Source: Streptomyces tanashiensis (lineage in GTDB: Bacteria; Actinomycetota; Actinomycetes; Streptomycetales; Streptomycetaceae). Taken from it: 64,000 nucleotides of DNA. The notes beneath the pieces are model-generated. The model ran no database searches. It had not been told where the DNA came from and saw nothing but the letters and a program-made list of their open reading frames with translations. Positions 29,359 to 37,976 of this stretch are shown one piece after another. The position numbers and the translations under genes were made by a program. The stretch lies in NCBI RefSeq assembly GCF_014648895.1, contig NZ_BMRZ01000012.1:62001-126000 (forward strand), read 5' to 3'. The stretch's first letter is position 1. Each line of letters opens with the position of its first letter.

Positions 29359-32091
29359 TCAGAGGCTCAGTCCGGCCAGCCTGCGCCGGTCGAGCGGGGA
29401 CGCGCGGCGATCCAGGCGTTGTTCGAGGAGGTGGCGGGCCTTGTCGCTGTGGCCCGCCTCCACCAGCGCGTACAGCAGGGTCTCCTCGACGACCTCGCGC
29501 TGAGCCGCGCTGCCTCCCACGCGGCGCAGCGAGGGCAGCAGTCCCCGCAGTTCCCGTACCGCGGTGGCCCACTCCTCCTCCAGGACCGCTTCCAGCGCGC
29601 TGCACAGCGGGACGACGACCTCCCGCTGCACCGGGTCCGCGCCGGCCGCGTGGGTGCGCAGGCGGCGGAGGGCGGGGAGGTCGCCGGCGGCGGCGAGGGC
29701 GACGGCGCTGTGCAGGGCCGTGAACGCGGTCGAGGGACGTTCGACCAGGTCGCGGGCGACCGCGTCGAGCACGCCGTCGACGGGGACGCGACCGGTCCAG
29801 TTCCTGGACATGCGGGCCCGCCACAGCAGGGAGCCGGAGTCGACGAGGGCCCGTACCCCGTTCACCTGGCCCGGGGCGAGCTGGGCGAACCAACGGCGGC
29901 GTACCGCCGCGGAGTCGTCGAGGGCCAGTTCGTGGAGCGCCACGTGCCAGGAGAAGTGCGCCCGGTGCACGGCGCCCCGCCCCTGGCCGCCGATCCAGCC
30001 GTCGAGCCAGTCCCGGCCGGCGCGGTGCTCACCGGACTCGTAGTGGACGTGGGCGAGCGCGTGCACGGCGTGTCCTGAGGCGGGTTGCGCGGCGAGCGCC
30101 TCCCGGGCGAGCTCGCCGGCCTCCTCGATCCTTCCCTGCTCCTGCCGGACGAAGGAGAGGAGCGAGGTGTGGAACCAGTGCCCCTCGTAGGCGGACGCGG
30201 TCCGCTCCACCAGACCGAGGGCCAGTGTGCCGTCGAGATCCGCGACGCCGGAGAAGGCGATGGTGGGGACGGCGATGCCGAGCGCGAAGGCGTCGGCGGG
30301 GAAGCGGCCGAGGTGGTCGACGAGCGCCGTGTCGCCGTCGCTGGTTCCGTCGCCCGCGTGGGCTTCGTGCTCCCTGATGCGGCGCGTGACGACGTCGACG
30401 AACGACCGCTCCCGCTCGTCGCCGCGTTCCCGCACACTGCGCTGGGCGTCCGCCAGCTCCCGGGCGACATCGACGTCCGCTCCGCACTCGTGACCGAGCA
30501 GGGCGAGTGCGGCGTGCCCGAGGGCGAACCCGGGGTCCAGTTCGGTGGCGCGCGCGAACGACTCGGCCGCCTTCGCCCGTACGGTGATCACCCGGGCGAG
30601 TCCGCAGCGGAAGGACGCCGCGGCTGCGGCATGGGTGGACAGCGGCAGCCCGAACTGGTCGGTGGGCCGGCGCCGTACCGACCGCGGGGCGCTGGTCAGC
30701 GGGGCGAGTACGGCCTCGGCGATCTCCTTGGCCTGCTGACGGATCTCGGGGATCGCGGTCGTCTCCCACAGCTCGCCCCGGCGGGGCGCGCCCAGCGTGA
30801 ACAGCGGCCGCTCCGGGCGTCCTTGGGCGTCGAGCAGCCTGCCGCCGTCGGTGGAGACGCCGATGCCCAGCGGTCCGGGTGCGGCGAGGCCGTCGGACAG
30901 CAGCACGCTCCACAGTGGGTCGCCGCCGGCGTCGGCCCGCAGCCCCGGCCCCGTACAGTCCACCACCCATGCCACGCGCAGCGCACGGCCGTCGGCGAGG
31001 GAGACGGTCAGGCCGCCGTCCTCCTGCGGTGCCGCGGAGGCGACCCGGCCGGCGTGGACGCGGAGCCTGCGGGCGGCGCGCGCCCGGGCGATGGTCTCGG
31101 CGGTGGAGGGCGCCATGCGGTGCCGGTGCACGTTCCACGGGGTGGCGTCACGGCCGAGGAACTCCGCCCGCTCGTCGTCGGTGAGGCCCTGCCAGAGCCG
31201 CGCGATCTCGGGCCGCAGCCCGTCGAGTGCGGGCCGCCAGTCGCCGTGGGCGCGGCGCGTGGCGGCGAAGTGCCGCGTCAGCTCCCTGCGGAGGCGGTGG
31301 AACGGGAGAGCGGCGAGGCCCGGCGGCGGCGGTACGGCGGGCAGCGGGGCGACCGCGTGCGGCTGGGGAAGCAGCCCGCCACGGGACACGGCGTGCACCG
31401 TGCGGCCGGGACGGTCGAGGACGAGGGCGAGGTCGACGGCGGTGAGACCGGTGCCGACGAGGAGGACGTCGTCCGACGCGCCGACGGCGTCGAGCGCGCC
31501 CGGCGTCCAGGGGCGGGGGACGAACCGGTCGGAGGCGACCAGCTCGGCCGGGGCCCAGCCGGACCGGCCCGCCGCGGGCCCGGTGGCGAGGACCACGCTG
31601 TCCGCCGTCACCGTGCCGCCGTCGGCGAGCCTCAGCTCCAGACGCCCCCCGGCCGCGTCGGCGCACCCCGTGGCCCTGGTGCGCAGCCGCCGTACGGAGA
31701 CCGTGCCGTGCGCCGTGATGATGGCCCGGCCGAGCGTGTCGGCGAGATACGAGCCGAAGCGGTACCGGGAGGCGAAGTCCGCCGCGGTGACGGTGGGATC
31801 GCCGTGCCGGCAGAGCCAGCGCCGGAAGTGACCCGGGTCGTCCGGGTAGCAGCTCATGCCGCCGACGGGCACGTTGAGCCGGTGCTCGGGGACCTCGGTG
31901 GCGTACGCGGTGCCCCGGCCCGCCTCCGGAGCGGGGTCGACGAGGATCAGATCGAGCGGGATGCGGCGCCGGGCCGCCCCTTCGCACAGCTGGACGGCGA
32001 CGAGCGCACCGGCCGCGCCCGCGCCGACGACTGCCACGGTCGGTCGAGGACGGGCGGACTCGGCGGACGGCGAGGACACGACAGCTACCAC
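29359..32091 (-). CDS. FAD/NAD(P)-binding oxidoreductase fused to a TTC38-type TPR protein
   Basis: A 910-residue two-domain protein. Residues about 20-470 are an FAD/NAD(P)-binding module of the NAD_binding_9 type: TVAVVGAGAAGALVAVQLCE, then GRGTAYATEVPEHRLNVPVG, DDVLLVGTGLTAVDLALVLD and VDCTGPGLRADAGG. From about residue 476 (TDQFGLPLSTH) it follows tetratricopeptide repeat protein 38: ATELDPGFALGHAALALLGH, SGHAVHALAHVHYESGEHRAG, HFSWHVALHELALDD and RRVGGSAAQREVVEETLLYAL. The GTG follows GGAGG with ideal spacing. The two halves normally occur as separate proteins. Its reaction is unknown. It is convergent with the MFS gene and divergent from an Rrf2 gene. Confidence 0.85.
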   Translation of the reverse strand: MVAVVSSPSAESARPRPTVAVVGAGAAGALVAVQLCEGAARRRIPLDLILVDPAPEAGRGTAYATEVPEHRLNVPVGGMSCYPDDPGHFRRWLCRHGDPTVTAADFASRYRFGSYLADTLGRAIITAHGTVSVRRLRTRATGCADAAGGRLELRLADGGTVTADSVVLATGPAAGRSGWAPAELVASDRFVPRPWTPGALDAVGASDDVLLVGTGLTAVDLALVLDRPGRTVHAVSRGGLLPQPHAVAPLPAVPPPPGLAALPFHRLRRELTRHFAATRRAHGDWRPALDGLRPEIARLWQGLTDDERAEFLGRDATPWNVHRHRMAPSTAETIARARAARRLRVHAGRVASAAPQEDGGLTVSLADGRALRVAWVVDCTGPGLRADAGGDPLWSVLLSDGLAAPGPLGIGVSTDGGRLLDAQGRPERPLFTLGAPRRGELWETTAIPEIRQQAKEIAEAVLAPLTSAPRSVRRRPTDQFGLPLSTHAAAAASFRCGLARVITVRAKAAESFARATELDPGFALGHAALALLGHECGADVDVARELADAQRSVRERGDERERSFVDVVTRRIREHEAHAGDGTSDGDTALVDHLGRFPADAFALGIAVPTIAFSGVADLDGTLALGLVERTASAYEGHWFHTSLLSFVRQEQGRIEEAGELAREALAAQPASGHAVHALAHVHYESGEHRAGRDWLDGWIGGQGRGAVHRAHFSWHVALHELALDDSAAVRRRWFAQLAPGQVNGVRALVDSGSLLWRARMSRNWTGRVPVDGVLDAVARDLVERPSTAFTALHSAVALAAAGDLPALRRLRTHAAGADPVQREVVVPLCSALEAVLEEEWATAVRELRGLLPSLRRVGGSAAQREVVEETLLYALVEAGHSDKARHLLEQRLDRRASPLDRRRLAGLSL

Positions 32092-32128
32092 GGAAACCTC
32101 CGACCAGGGGCGGGTACTGCACGACCAA

Positions 32129-32149
32129 TGTTCACTATGTCGATGAACA
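32129..32149. promoter_or_regulatory. TGTTCA-N9-TGAACA inverted repeat (candidate Rrf2 operator)
   Basis: A perfect 6-bp inverted repeat with a 9-bp spacer lies 38 bp upstream of the flavoprotein gene and about 110 bp upstream of the divergent rrf2 gene. The position fits an operator of the adjacent Rrf2 regulator; that is inference. Confidence 0.45.
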
Positions 32150-32260
32150 AAGTGGAGTTGCAACGCCGCTTCCGGACAACGACGACGCGCCGGAGTGCTG
32201 TTGACGGCCTGTGAGCACCGCCGCAGGTCAGCTTCCCCCTCCTCGTGAGACATTGAGTCC

Positions 32261-32722
32261 GTGAGGATCTCAGCACGAACGGACTACGCCATCCGGGCCA
32301 TGGCCGAGTTGGCCTGCTCCCCGGACCGGCCTCTCAAGGCCGAGGACATCGCCGGACGCCAGGACATCCCCGTCCGCTTCCTCTTCGTCGTGCTGAGCGA
32401 CTTGCGGCAGGCGCGTCTGGTGCTCAGCGTGCGCGGGCCCGACGGCGGTTACTCCCTCACCCGGCCGCCCGCGGAGATCACCCTCGCCGACGTCATCCGC
32501 GCGATGGACGGACCGCTCGTCAGTGTGCGGGACCTGAAGCTGACGGGTCTCGAGTACCAGGGTGCGGCGGCTCCCATGCCGGACGTGTGGCGTGCCGTAC
32601 GGACGAGTCTGCGCCAGGTCCTGGAGAGCACGACGCTCGCGGATCTGGCGACGGGCACCCTGCCCGAGCTCGTACGGGACCGGGCCCGCGACTACAACGA
32701 CGACGTACGGACGTACCCGTAG
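32261..32722 (+). CDS. Rrf2-family transcriptional regulator lacking Fe-S cysteines
   Basis: A 153-residue regulator. The N-terminus RISARTDYAIRAMAELACSP and the winged helix (DIAGRQDIPVRFLFVVLSDL, then VLSVRGPDGGYSLTRPP) are typical of Rrf2 proteins. IscR and NsrR carry three cysteines in the region after the wing; here only one Cys (in LACSP) exists in the whole protein, so an Fe-S sensor is unlikely. It would bind another ligand, as CymR-like members do. The GTG start has little ribosome-site signal. It is divergent from the flavoprotein-TPR fusion, a likely target. Confidence 0.88.
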   Translation: MRISARTDYAIRAMAELACSPDRPLKAEDIAGRQDIPVRFLFVVLSDLRQARLVLSVRGPDGGYSLTRPPAEITLADVIRAMDGPLVSVRDLKLTGLEYQGAAAPMPDVWRAVRTSLRQVLESTTLADLATGTLPELVRDRARDYNDDVRTYP

Positions 32723-32764
32723 CGTCCATGGCCGTTCGACGGCCCGCGCCTTACGCTCAAGGAT

Positions 32765-33334
32765 GTGCCGCCCTCCGCCGAGACTCCTGAGCCCGCCGGA
32801 TCCGCCGACGACCGACCGCGTCGGCTGTTCGTCCTGCGGCACGCCAAGAGCGCCTGGCCGGAGGGCGTTGCCGACCAGGACCGTCCCCTCGGCCCGCGCG
32901 GGCTGCGCGACGCCCCGGCCGCCGGGAGCTTCCTGGCGGAGAGCGGCGCACCGCCCGACCTCGCCCTGTGCTCTCCGGCCCGGCGCGCCCGCCGGACCTG
33001 GGAGCTGGCCGCCGCGGAGCTGGACGGCCCGGTGCCGACCCGCCACGACCCACGGCTGTACGGGGCGGACGCCCAGGAACTGCTCGATGTCCTGCACGGC
33101 GTACCCGACGAGGTCGCGACCCTGCTCCTGGTCGGGCACAACCCGGGCCTCGAGGACCTGGTCCTGCTGCTCGCGGGCAGGGCGGCCGGTGACGCCCTGG
33201 ACCGTGCACGGACCAAGTTCCCGACCTCCGCGATCGCCGTCCTGACCTGGTCCGGCACCTGGCCGGACCTCCGCCCCGGCGAGGCGCTCCTGACGGACCT
33301 GGCGATCCCCCGCGGACCCCGCGACCCGTCCTGA
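32765..33334 (+). CDS. SixA-type histidine phosphatase
   Basis: A 189-residue protein of the histidine phosphatase superfamily, short SixA branch. The catalytic motif is LFVLRHAKSAW (RHG-type, with Lys in place of Gly as in SixA) and the second His is in LLVGHNPGLEDL; CSPARRARRTW supplies the conserved Arg pair. A leader of about 20 residues precedes the domain. SixA removes phosphate from phosphohistidine in Hpt-type proteins in Escherichia coli; the target here is unknown. It follows the rrf2 gene by 42 nt, on the same strand. Confidence 0.88.
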   Translation: MPPSAETPEPAGSADDRPRRLFVLRHAKSAWPEGVADQDRPLGPRGLRDAPAAGSFLAESGAPPDLALCSPARRARRTWELAAAELDGPVPTRHDPRLYGADAQELLDVLHGVPDEVATLLLVGHNPGLEDLVLLLAGRAAGDALDRARTKFPTSAIAVLTWSGTWPDLRPGEALLTDLAIPRGPRDPS

Positions 33335-33437
33335 GCGGGGGCATCCGTCGCCCCCGGGCGCGCGTCCCGGCAGACGAGAATCCTCCTGGTCGGCTTCTGG
33401 ATCGGAGGAGCCTGGCCGTCGGCGACGAGGGAGCACG

Positions 33438-33803
33438 ATGAACAGCGAACACCCACCTGATGCGTCGGAGATCGTCGCCGCGGAGTGGCGGCGAATCCTG
33501 GACATGAGCGAAAGGCGCATCGACCCCGCGATCCCGCGTGCGGCCCACGCGGATCCCCGTCTGCGGGAGTTGTTTCCCATGGTCAGCCACGGAGCGCTGC
33601 ACTTCAGCCGGTGCACTCGGTACCCGTGGACCCACGATGTCGCCGGGTTGTTCCCCCGCCCCGGCGGGTTCCATGTGTTCCGGCACTCGGACAAGACGGT
33701 GCTCGGCGAACCGGACACGGTGCAGGAAGCCGTCGAGCTCATCGTGGCCAACCTGCCGGACGGCTGCGGACCGGCCGTCGACGGAACCCCGGACGACCTC
33801 TGA
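33438..33803 (+). CDS. DUF6193-family protein
   Basis: A small, 121-residue soluble protein. EIVAAEWRRILDM near the start, FPMVSHGALHFSRCTRYPWT in the middle and GEPDTVQEAVELIVANLPDG at the end match the layout of DUF6193 proteins, annotated in actinomycetes as natural-product biosynthesis related. That label rests on genome context elsewhere, and no biosynthetic cluster is visible here. The ATG follows GAGGGAGCACG. No signal peptide or membrane segment. Function unknown. Confidence 0.65.
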   Translation: MNSEHPPDASEIVAAEWRRILDMSERRIDPAIPRAAHADPRLRELFPMVSHGALHFSRCTRYPWTHDVAGLFPRPGGFHVFRHSDKTVLGEPDTVQEAVELIVANLPDGCGPAVDGTPDDL

Positions 33804-33867
33804 GGGACACCGACAGCACCCCCTCTCGAGCAGGCCTCCGCGGCCCGCGCCGCCGGGCCCTGTCCCG

Positions 33868-34971
33868 TCAGCCCGGCCCGGAGGGGTCCACCGTGAGGAT
33901 CAGGAGGGTGACGTCGTCCTGGATCTCGGGCGTGAAGCGACTCAGGTCGCCCCAGATCTCGTCGGGCAGCTGGTCCAGGCCGACACCGGTCATACGGGCC
34001 AGGCGCTCGGCGAAGGGGTAGAAGGCTCCGGAGGCGTCCCGTGCCTCCAGGACACCGTCCGACGCCAGGAGCAGCCGGTCCCCGGGCAGCAGCGACACCG
34101 TGGCGGCCGTCCCGGGCGCGACGTCGGCGAGGCCCAGTCCCAGGGGCGGTCCGGGGTCGAGTTCCACGGTGCTCACGGCCCCACCGCGCAGCAGGACCGG
34201 CGGCGGGTGGCCGCAGGCCAGGACACGGACCTCCCGCCCGCGCGGCGCGAAGTCCAGGAGGACGGCCGTGGCGAAGAGCTCCGCGTGCTCCGTCCGCGCC
34301 GAGTCGACCACGAGTCTGCGGTCCAGCCTGGCCGCGATCGACTCCGCGTCCACGTCGTCCAGCACGGCCTCGCGGAACGCCCCCAGGACGGAGGCGACCG
34401 TCGCGACGGCCGACAGGCCGTGTCCCTGCACGTCGCCGAGGACCGCCCGCACGCCGTGGGGGCCGGGCCGGACGTCGAAGAAGTCGCCTCCCACCAGCGT
34501 GCCGCGCTCGGCGGCGCGGTACAGGCTCGCGCACCGCACGGACCCGACCCGCCGCCGCACGTCCGGGACGATGGCCCGCTGCGCCGTCTCGGCGACGGTA
34601 CGTTCCAGGTCGAGCTGCTCGTCCCGGCGCCCCCGGACGAAGGAGACGAAGACACACAGGGTCGCGACGAAGCCGAGGGTGAAGAGGTCGGTGTTGCCGG
34701 GCCGGTCCAGATGGAAGAAGGGAATGGTCAGCAGCCCGATCGTCGCGGCGCCGAGGAAGGCCGTGGCCAGCGGTCCGTAGGCCAGGACGGCCAGCGGAGG
34801 CACCGCGCCGAGCAGGAAGCCGATGTCCACCGGAACGGAGTCGGTGAGGGAGGCCACCCCGACCCCGACGAGCAGCAGCACGGGCAGGACCCGCACCCAG
34901 CGGGGCGGCGGTGCCCCGCTCAGCCAGCTCCGCCGGTACGCGCCGGTCGCCGCCTTCCTCGGCTTCACCAC
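33868..34971 (-). CDS. Membrane-anchored PP2C/SpoIIE-type serine phosphatase
   Basis: A 367-residue protein. Three to four hydrophobic segments occupy residues about 28-110 (VLPVLLLVGVGVASL, IGFLLGAVPPLAVLAYG, LFTLGFVATLCVFVSFV). The cytoplasmic rest (about 130-365) is a SpoIIE/RsbU-type PP2C: GTLVGGDFFDVRPGPHGVRA and VLGDVQGHGLSAVATVA hold the metal-binding Asp residues, followed by GHPPPVLL, LLLASDGVLEARD and DDVTLLILTVD. Such phosphatases usually act on anti-sigma-factor antagonists in stress control. No partner kinase or STAS gene is adjacent, but stress-type genes (CsbD, DUF2188) lie just upstream on the same strand. Confidence 0.9.
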   Translation of the reverse strand: MVKPRKAATGAYRRSWLSGAPPPRWVRVLPVLLLVGVGVASLTDSVPVDIGFLLGAVPPLAVLAYGPLATAFLGAATIGLLTIPFFHLDRPGNTDLFTLGFVATLCVFVSFVRGRRDEQLDLERTVAETAQRAIVPDVRRRVGSVRCASLYRAAERGTLVGGDFFDVRPGPHGVRAVLGDVQGHGLSAVATVASVLGAFREAVLDDVDAESIAARLDRRLVVDSARTEHAELFATAVLLDFAPRGREVRVLACGHPPPVLLRGGAVSTVELDPGPPLGLGLADVAPGTAATVSLLPGDRLLLASDGVLEARDASGAFYPFAERLARMTGVGLDQLPDEIWGDLSRFTPEIQDDVTLLILTVDPSGPG

Positions 34972-35066
34972 ACCACCAGGCTCCTATGCCGGAGTGCGCG
35001 GCGCACTCCACGGCCTCATCGGCCACGCGGTTCCTGGCCCGCCCCCGGGTGGAACGCGGGGATGCA

Positions 35067-35363
35067 CTAGAAGAGGCCTCCGCGCTCCCCCGCCCTGCGG
35101 CCACGTTCATCCGGGGACGCCACGGGGGCGTCGCCGTAGGTGTAGGCGGTGCGGATGTGCCCGTCGCGGGCATGGACGACGACCTGCGCGGGGGTGTGCT
35201 CCTTGGCGTGCCGGCGCGCCGCGTCGATCGCGTCCTTCTGTGTTTTGTGTGGCTCGTGCAGCAGCCGGCGGCCTTCCCTGCCCTCGACCTGCCACTTCAC
35301 ACCCGCTGCCGCCGCCCGCTCGCCGGACGGTGCGACGTGGTAGACGGTCCGTTTCGCAGCCAT
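35067..35363 (-). CDS. DUF2188 protein
   Basis: A 98-residue protein that starts TVYHVAPSGERAAAAGVKWQ and continues with TQKDAIDAARRHAKEHTPAQ and VVVHARDGHIRTAYTYG, the repeated strand-helix pattern of DUF2188. Such proteins are small, soluble and often found near stress genes; no reaction is known. The ATG follows a very strong site (AAGGAGGAG). It lies 32 nt after the YbdK-type ligase gene and probably shares its message. Confidence 0.8.
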   Translation of the reverse strand: MAAKRTVYHVAPSGERAAAAGVKWQVEGREGRRLLHEPHKTQKDAIDAARRHAKEHTPAQVVVHARDGHIRTAYTYGDAPVASPDERGRRAGERGGLF

Positions 35364-35395
35364 GACCCTTCTCCTCCTTGGTCGGTTCCGGCGTC

Positions 35396-36517
35396 TCAGG
35401 CTCGGGAGTCGCCAGTGATGCGCGCGCATGCGGTGACCACCGAGGTGAGACTGCCGTGGGTGCGCAGGAGCCCGCGCTGGATGCGGGCCCCGTTGCCCCG
35501 TTCCAGCAGACCGGCGATGCCTTCGCGGACCCGTTCGTCGTCGCCGCTCTCGACCAAGGCCTCTCGGACATGGGCGTACAGCGCCTGGACGACCTCCGCC
35601 GCCGGTGCCTCCCGCATGGTCTCGGGATGGAGGAGGGGGCCGTCCAAGCCGGACCGGCCGGCCTGCCATGCCGCCAGCCGCAGCAGGTCCGTGCCGACGC
35701 GGGAAGGGGGATCCCCTCCGCGCCAGGCCCTGGCGGCAGTCTCGACGAGGGCGCGCACCAGGGCGGCGAGGAGTACGGGCGTCGACGCTTCGAGGCACAC
35801 GTCCGCCACCCTGACTTCCACCGTGGGGTAGGTGGCCGACAGCCGGGCGTCGAAGTAGATCATCGCCTCGTCCCGCAGGACTCCGGTGTCGAGCATGGCA
35901 CGGACCTGGTCGTGGTAGCGATCGGCGGAGCCGAAGACGTGCATCGGGCCGGCCGAGGGCAGTCTGTTCCACACCCGGCTGCGGTAGCTCGCGTACCGGC
36001 TGTCCTGCCCCTGCCAGAAGGGCGAGTTCGCGCTCATCGCGGTCAGTACGGAAAGCCAGGGCCGGATCCTGTCCAGTACGGCGACGCCTTCCTCGTCCGA
36101 CTCGACCGAGACGTGGACGTGGCAGCCGCAGGTGAGTTGTTCCTGCGCGGTCAGGCCGAACTGTTCGCCCAGCCACGCGTATCGCCGGCCCGGGTTCAGC
36201 GAGGGCCGGGCCGGCAGCGGCGAGGTGGCGAGGGCCGCCACGACGGCGCCCGCGGCCACTGCGTGCCGACCGGCCTCGGCGCGGCACCGGGTGATCTCGT
36301 CCCCGAGTTCGCCCATCTCCGTCACCGGTCTGGTGGCGAACTCCAGCTGCTCCTTCTGCAGTTCCTTCTCGAAGGCGTGTCCTGGCGCGCCATCACCGCG
36401 CGGCCGCTGTTCCGCGGACCGGTCCGCGGCCGCGAGGACGGCACCCGCCAGAGCGAGGGGCTCCCCACTGCGGGCATGCACGAGAAGCAGCTCTTCTTCC
36501 ACGCCCACGCTTCTCAT
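35396..36517 (-). CDS. YbdK-type carboxylate-amine ligase (glutamate-cysteine ligase 2 family)
   Basis: A 373-residue GCS2-family enzyme. The N-terminus RSVGVEEELLLVHARSGEP has the VGVEEE signature; EKELQKEQLEFATRPV and GCHVHVSVESDEEGV carry the metal and ATP-site residues, and SANSPFWQGQDSRYASYRSR is the family's central block. It should couple ATP hydrolysis to ligation of glutamate or another carboxylate with an amine; weak glutamate-cysteine ligase activity is known for the E. coli homologue. Actinomycetes use mycothiol, so classical glutathione synthesis is unlikely. Its neighbours (DUF2188, CsbD) suggest a stress role. Confidence 0.88.
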   Translation of the reverse strand: MRSVGVEEELLLVHARSGEPLALAGAVLAAADRSAEQRPRGDGAPGHAFEKELQKEQLEFATRPVTEMGELGDEITRCRAEAGRHAVAAGAVVAALATSPLPARPSLNPGRRYAWLGEQFGLTAQEQLTCGCHVHVSVESDEEGVAVLDRIRPWLSVLTAMSANSPFWQGQDSRYASYRSRVWNRLPSAGPMHVFGSADRYHDQVRAMLDTGVLRDEAMIYFDARLSATYPTVEVRVADVCLEASTPVLLAALVRALVETAARAWRGGDPPSRVGTDLLRLAAWQAGRSGLDGPLLHPETMREAPAAEVVQALYAHVREALVESGDDERVREGIAGLLERGNGARIQRGLLRTHGSLTSVVTACARITGDSRA

Positions 36518-36630
36518 TCAGCCACCACCGTTCGTCCCTCCCTGAGCGGGAGGGCCCGCCCTCTCGCAGGGGCACCTCCTCCGGGATCGTGCGCGAACCG
36601 CTCTTCGTCGGCCCACCGCGCTCGGCGCGG

Positions 36631-36804
36631 TCAGCTCTTGAACACGTCCTTGATCTTCTCCTTGGCCTGGCGGGCGTTCCCCTTCGCCTTCTCGGCACGC
36701 CCCTCGGCGGTCATACGTTCGTTGCCGACCGCACGACCCGCCGTCTCTTTGACCTTGCCCTTGACCTGCTCGGCCTTGGCCCGGCTCTTCTCCTTGTCCG
36801 CCAC
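36631..36804 (-). CDS. CsbD-family stress protein
   Basis: A 57-residue, highly charged protein (57 codons after a GTG). It reads AKAEQVKGKVKETAGRAVGN and then EGRAEKAKGNARQAKEKIKD, the two-repeat CsbD pattern. The ribosome site AGGGAG stands 8 nt upstream. CsbD proteins are sigma-B-controlled general stress proteins in Bacillus and osmotic-stress induced in streptomycetes; the molecular role is unknown. It lies between the YihY gene and the YbdK-type gene, with which it may be transcribed. Confidence 0.88.
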   Translation of the reverse strand: MADKEKSRAKAEQVKGKVKETAGRAVGNERMTAEGRAEKAKGNARQAKEKIKDVFKS

Positions 36805-36846
36805 GACTGTTCACTCCCTGAAATCGGAGCCAATAGGTACATATGG

Positions 36847-37671
36847 CTACTCACCCACATTCCGGCCGGCAAACCTGCGGGACAGTTCGCTGTCGACCAG
36901 ACGGCCGGTGAGCGCACCGCCGAACACGACGACGCCCACGGCGACGAGCCAGGTCTGGATGACGAGGAACGCGCCGAACGGGCCGTACGTGACGGCACTG
37001 GACGCGATCAGCGGGGAGAAGACGAGCCGGGAGAAGATCCTCAGCCCGAGCAGTCCGAGCACGGTGGCCACCGCGCCGGGCAGCAGGGCCGTCCACCTGA
37101 CTCGGCCGCCGAGGAGCAGTCGCTGCGACCACCAGAAGAACAGGATGCCGCAGACCAGGGAGACGCCCCCACTGGCCGGGTTCTCACGCCAGAAGGGCGA
37201 AACAGCGAACAGGTAGAGGACGCCGATGAGTACGGCGAGCCACACCACGTGCCGCCACCGAGCCCACCAGCGGGCGGGCGGCAGGCCCCAGACCTTCTCG
37301 TAACCGCTCTGCACCACCGTGCCGAACGAGAGACCGAACACGGCGAGCAGGGCGAGACCGAGGGCCGTCGTGGTCCGCCGCACCTGACCGGGCAGAGCGA
37401 ACAACCGCTCGATCTCCACCCTGGCCGCCTCCGACACCCCGATGCCGTCCCCGAGCCACTGCGCGAACCCCTTCCCGCCACCCGCGCCCGCCGCGGACAC
37501 CACGATCAGCAGCGGGACGAGCGTGAGGAAACTCAGCGCCGCGAACCCCAGCGAACGCTGCCAGAGATCGAGTTCGCTGATCGCCCCCCATCGGTGCCCG
37601 GCTCGGAGGCGACGGATCACGCTGCGTATCCGACCGAACAGAGACGATCGCCCCGCACGGTGGGCGATCAT
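36847..37671 (-). CDS. YihY/BrkB-family inner membrane protein
   Basis: A 274-residue membrane protein with about six hydrophobic segments. Blocks typical of YihY/BrkB are LGFAALSFLTLVPLLIVVSA, FGLSFGTVVQSGYEKVWGLP, FFWWSQRLLLGGRVRW and YGPFGAFLVIQTWLVAVGVVVF, the last close to the C-terminal helix. The family was once misnamed as ribonuclease BN; its transport role is not settled. The ATG overlaps the stop of a possible 22-codon upstream frame as TGATG and has only a weak ribosome site of its own. The stop lies 42 nt before csbD. Confidence 0.85.
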   Translation of the reverse strand: MIAHRAGRSSLFGRIRSVIRRLRAGHRWGAISELDLWQRSLGFAALSFLTLVPLLIVVSAAGAGGGKGFAQWLGDGIGVSEAARVEIERLFALPGQVRRTTTALGLALLAVFGLSFGTVVQSGYEKVWGLPPARWWARWRHVVWLAVLIGVLYLFAVSPFWRENPASGGVSLVCGILFFWWSQRLLLGGRVRWTALLPGAVATVLGLLGLRIFSRLVFSPLIASSAVTYGPFGAFLVIQTWLVAVGVVVFGGALTGRLVDSELSRRFAGRNVGE

Positions 37672-37739
37672 CAGCTCACCGGCGCCCGGGCCACCGTCGG
37701 CAGCGCGTGCACGCCGTCGCCGCACGGGAAGACGAGCAT
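37671..37739 (-). CDS. Possible 22-residue leader peptide coupled to the YihY gene
   Basis: An ATG after CCCCTGGAGCG opens 22 codons (MLVFPCGDGVHALPTVARAP, then VS) and stops as TGATG over the YihY start. The arrangement would allow coupled translation, since the YihY start itself has a weak ribosome site. No similarity is recognised. The remaining 37740-37976 between YihY and the divergent methyltransferase gene shows no other feature. Confidence 0.3.
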   Translation of the reverse strand: MLVFPCGDGVHALPTVARAPVS

Positions 37740-37976
37740 GGTGCGCTCCAGGGGACGGATGCTGTCTCCACGGTAGAACGCCAGCGGCGGTGGCGACCAC
37801 CGAGAGCCGCCGCCGGCATCCTCCCCTTCGTGTCCGGTCGCTCGTGACCGGTGCACCACCCCGATCCCGCGTAGCCCGCCCTCTCGCCGCACCGTACAAG
37901 CGGATGCCACGGCTCCGCGCGACAATGGAGATCGACGACGCTTCCCGCACCCACGGCCCCAGAGATCCGGAGGCTC

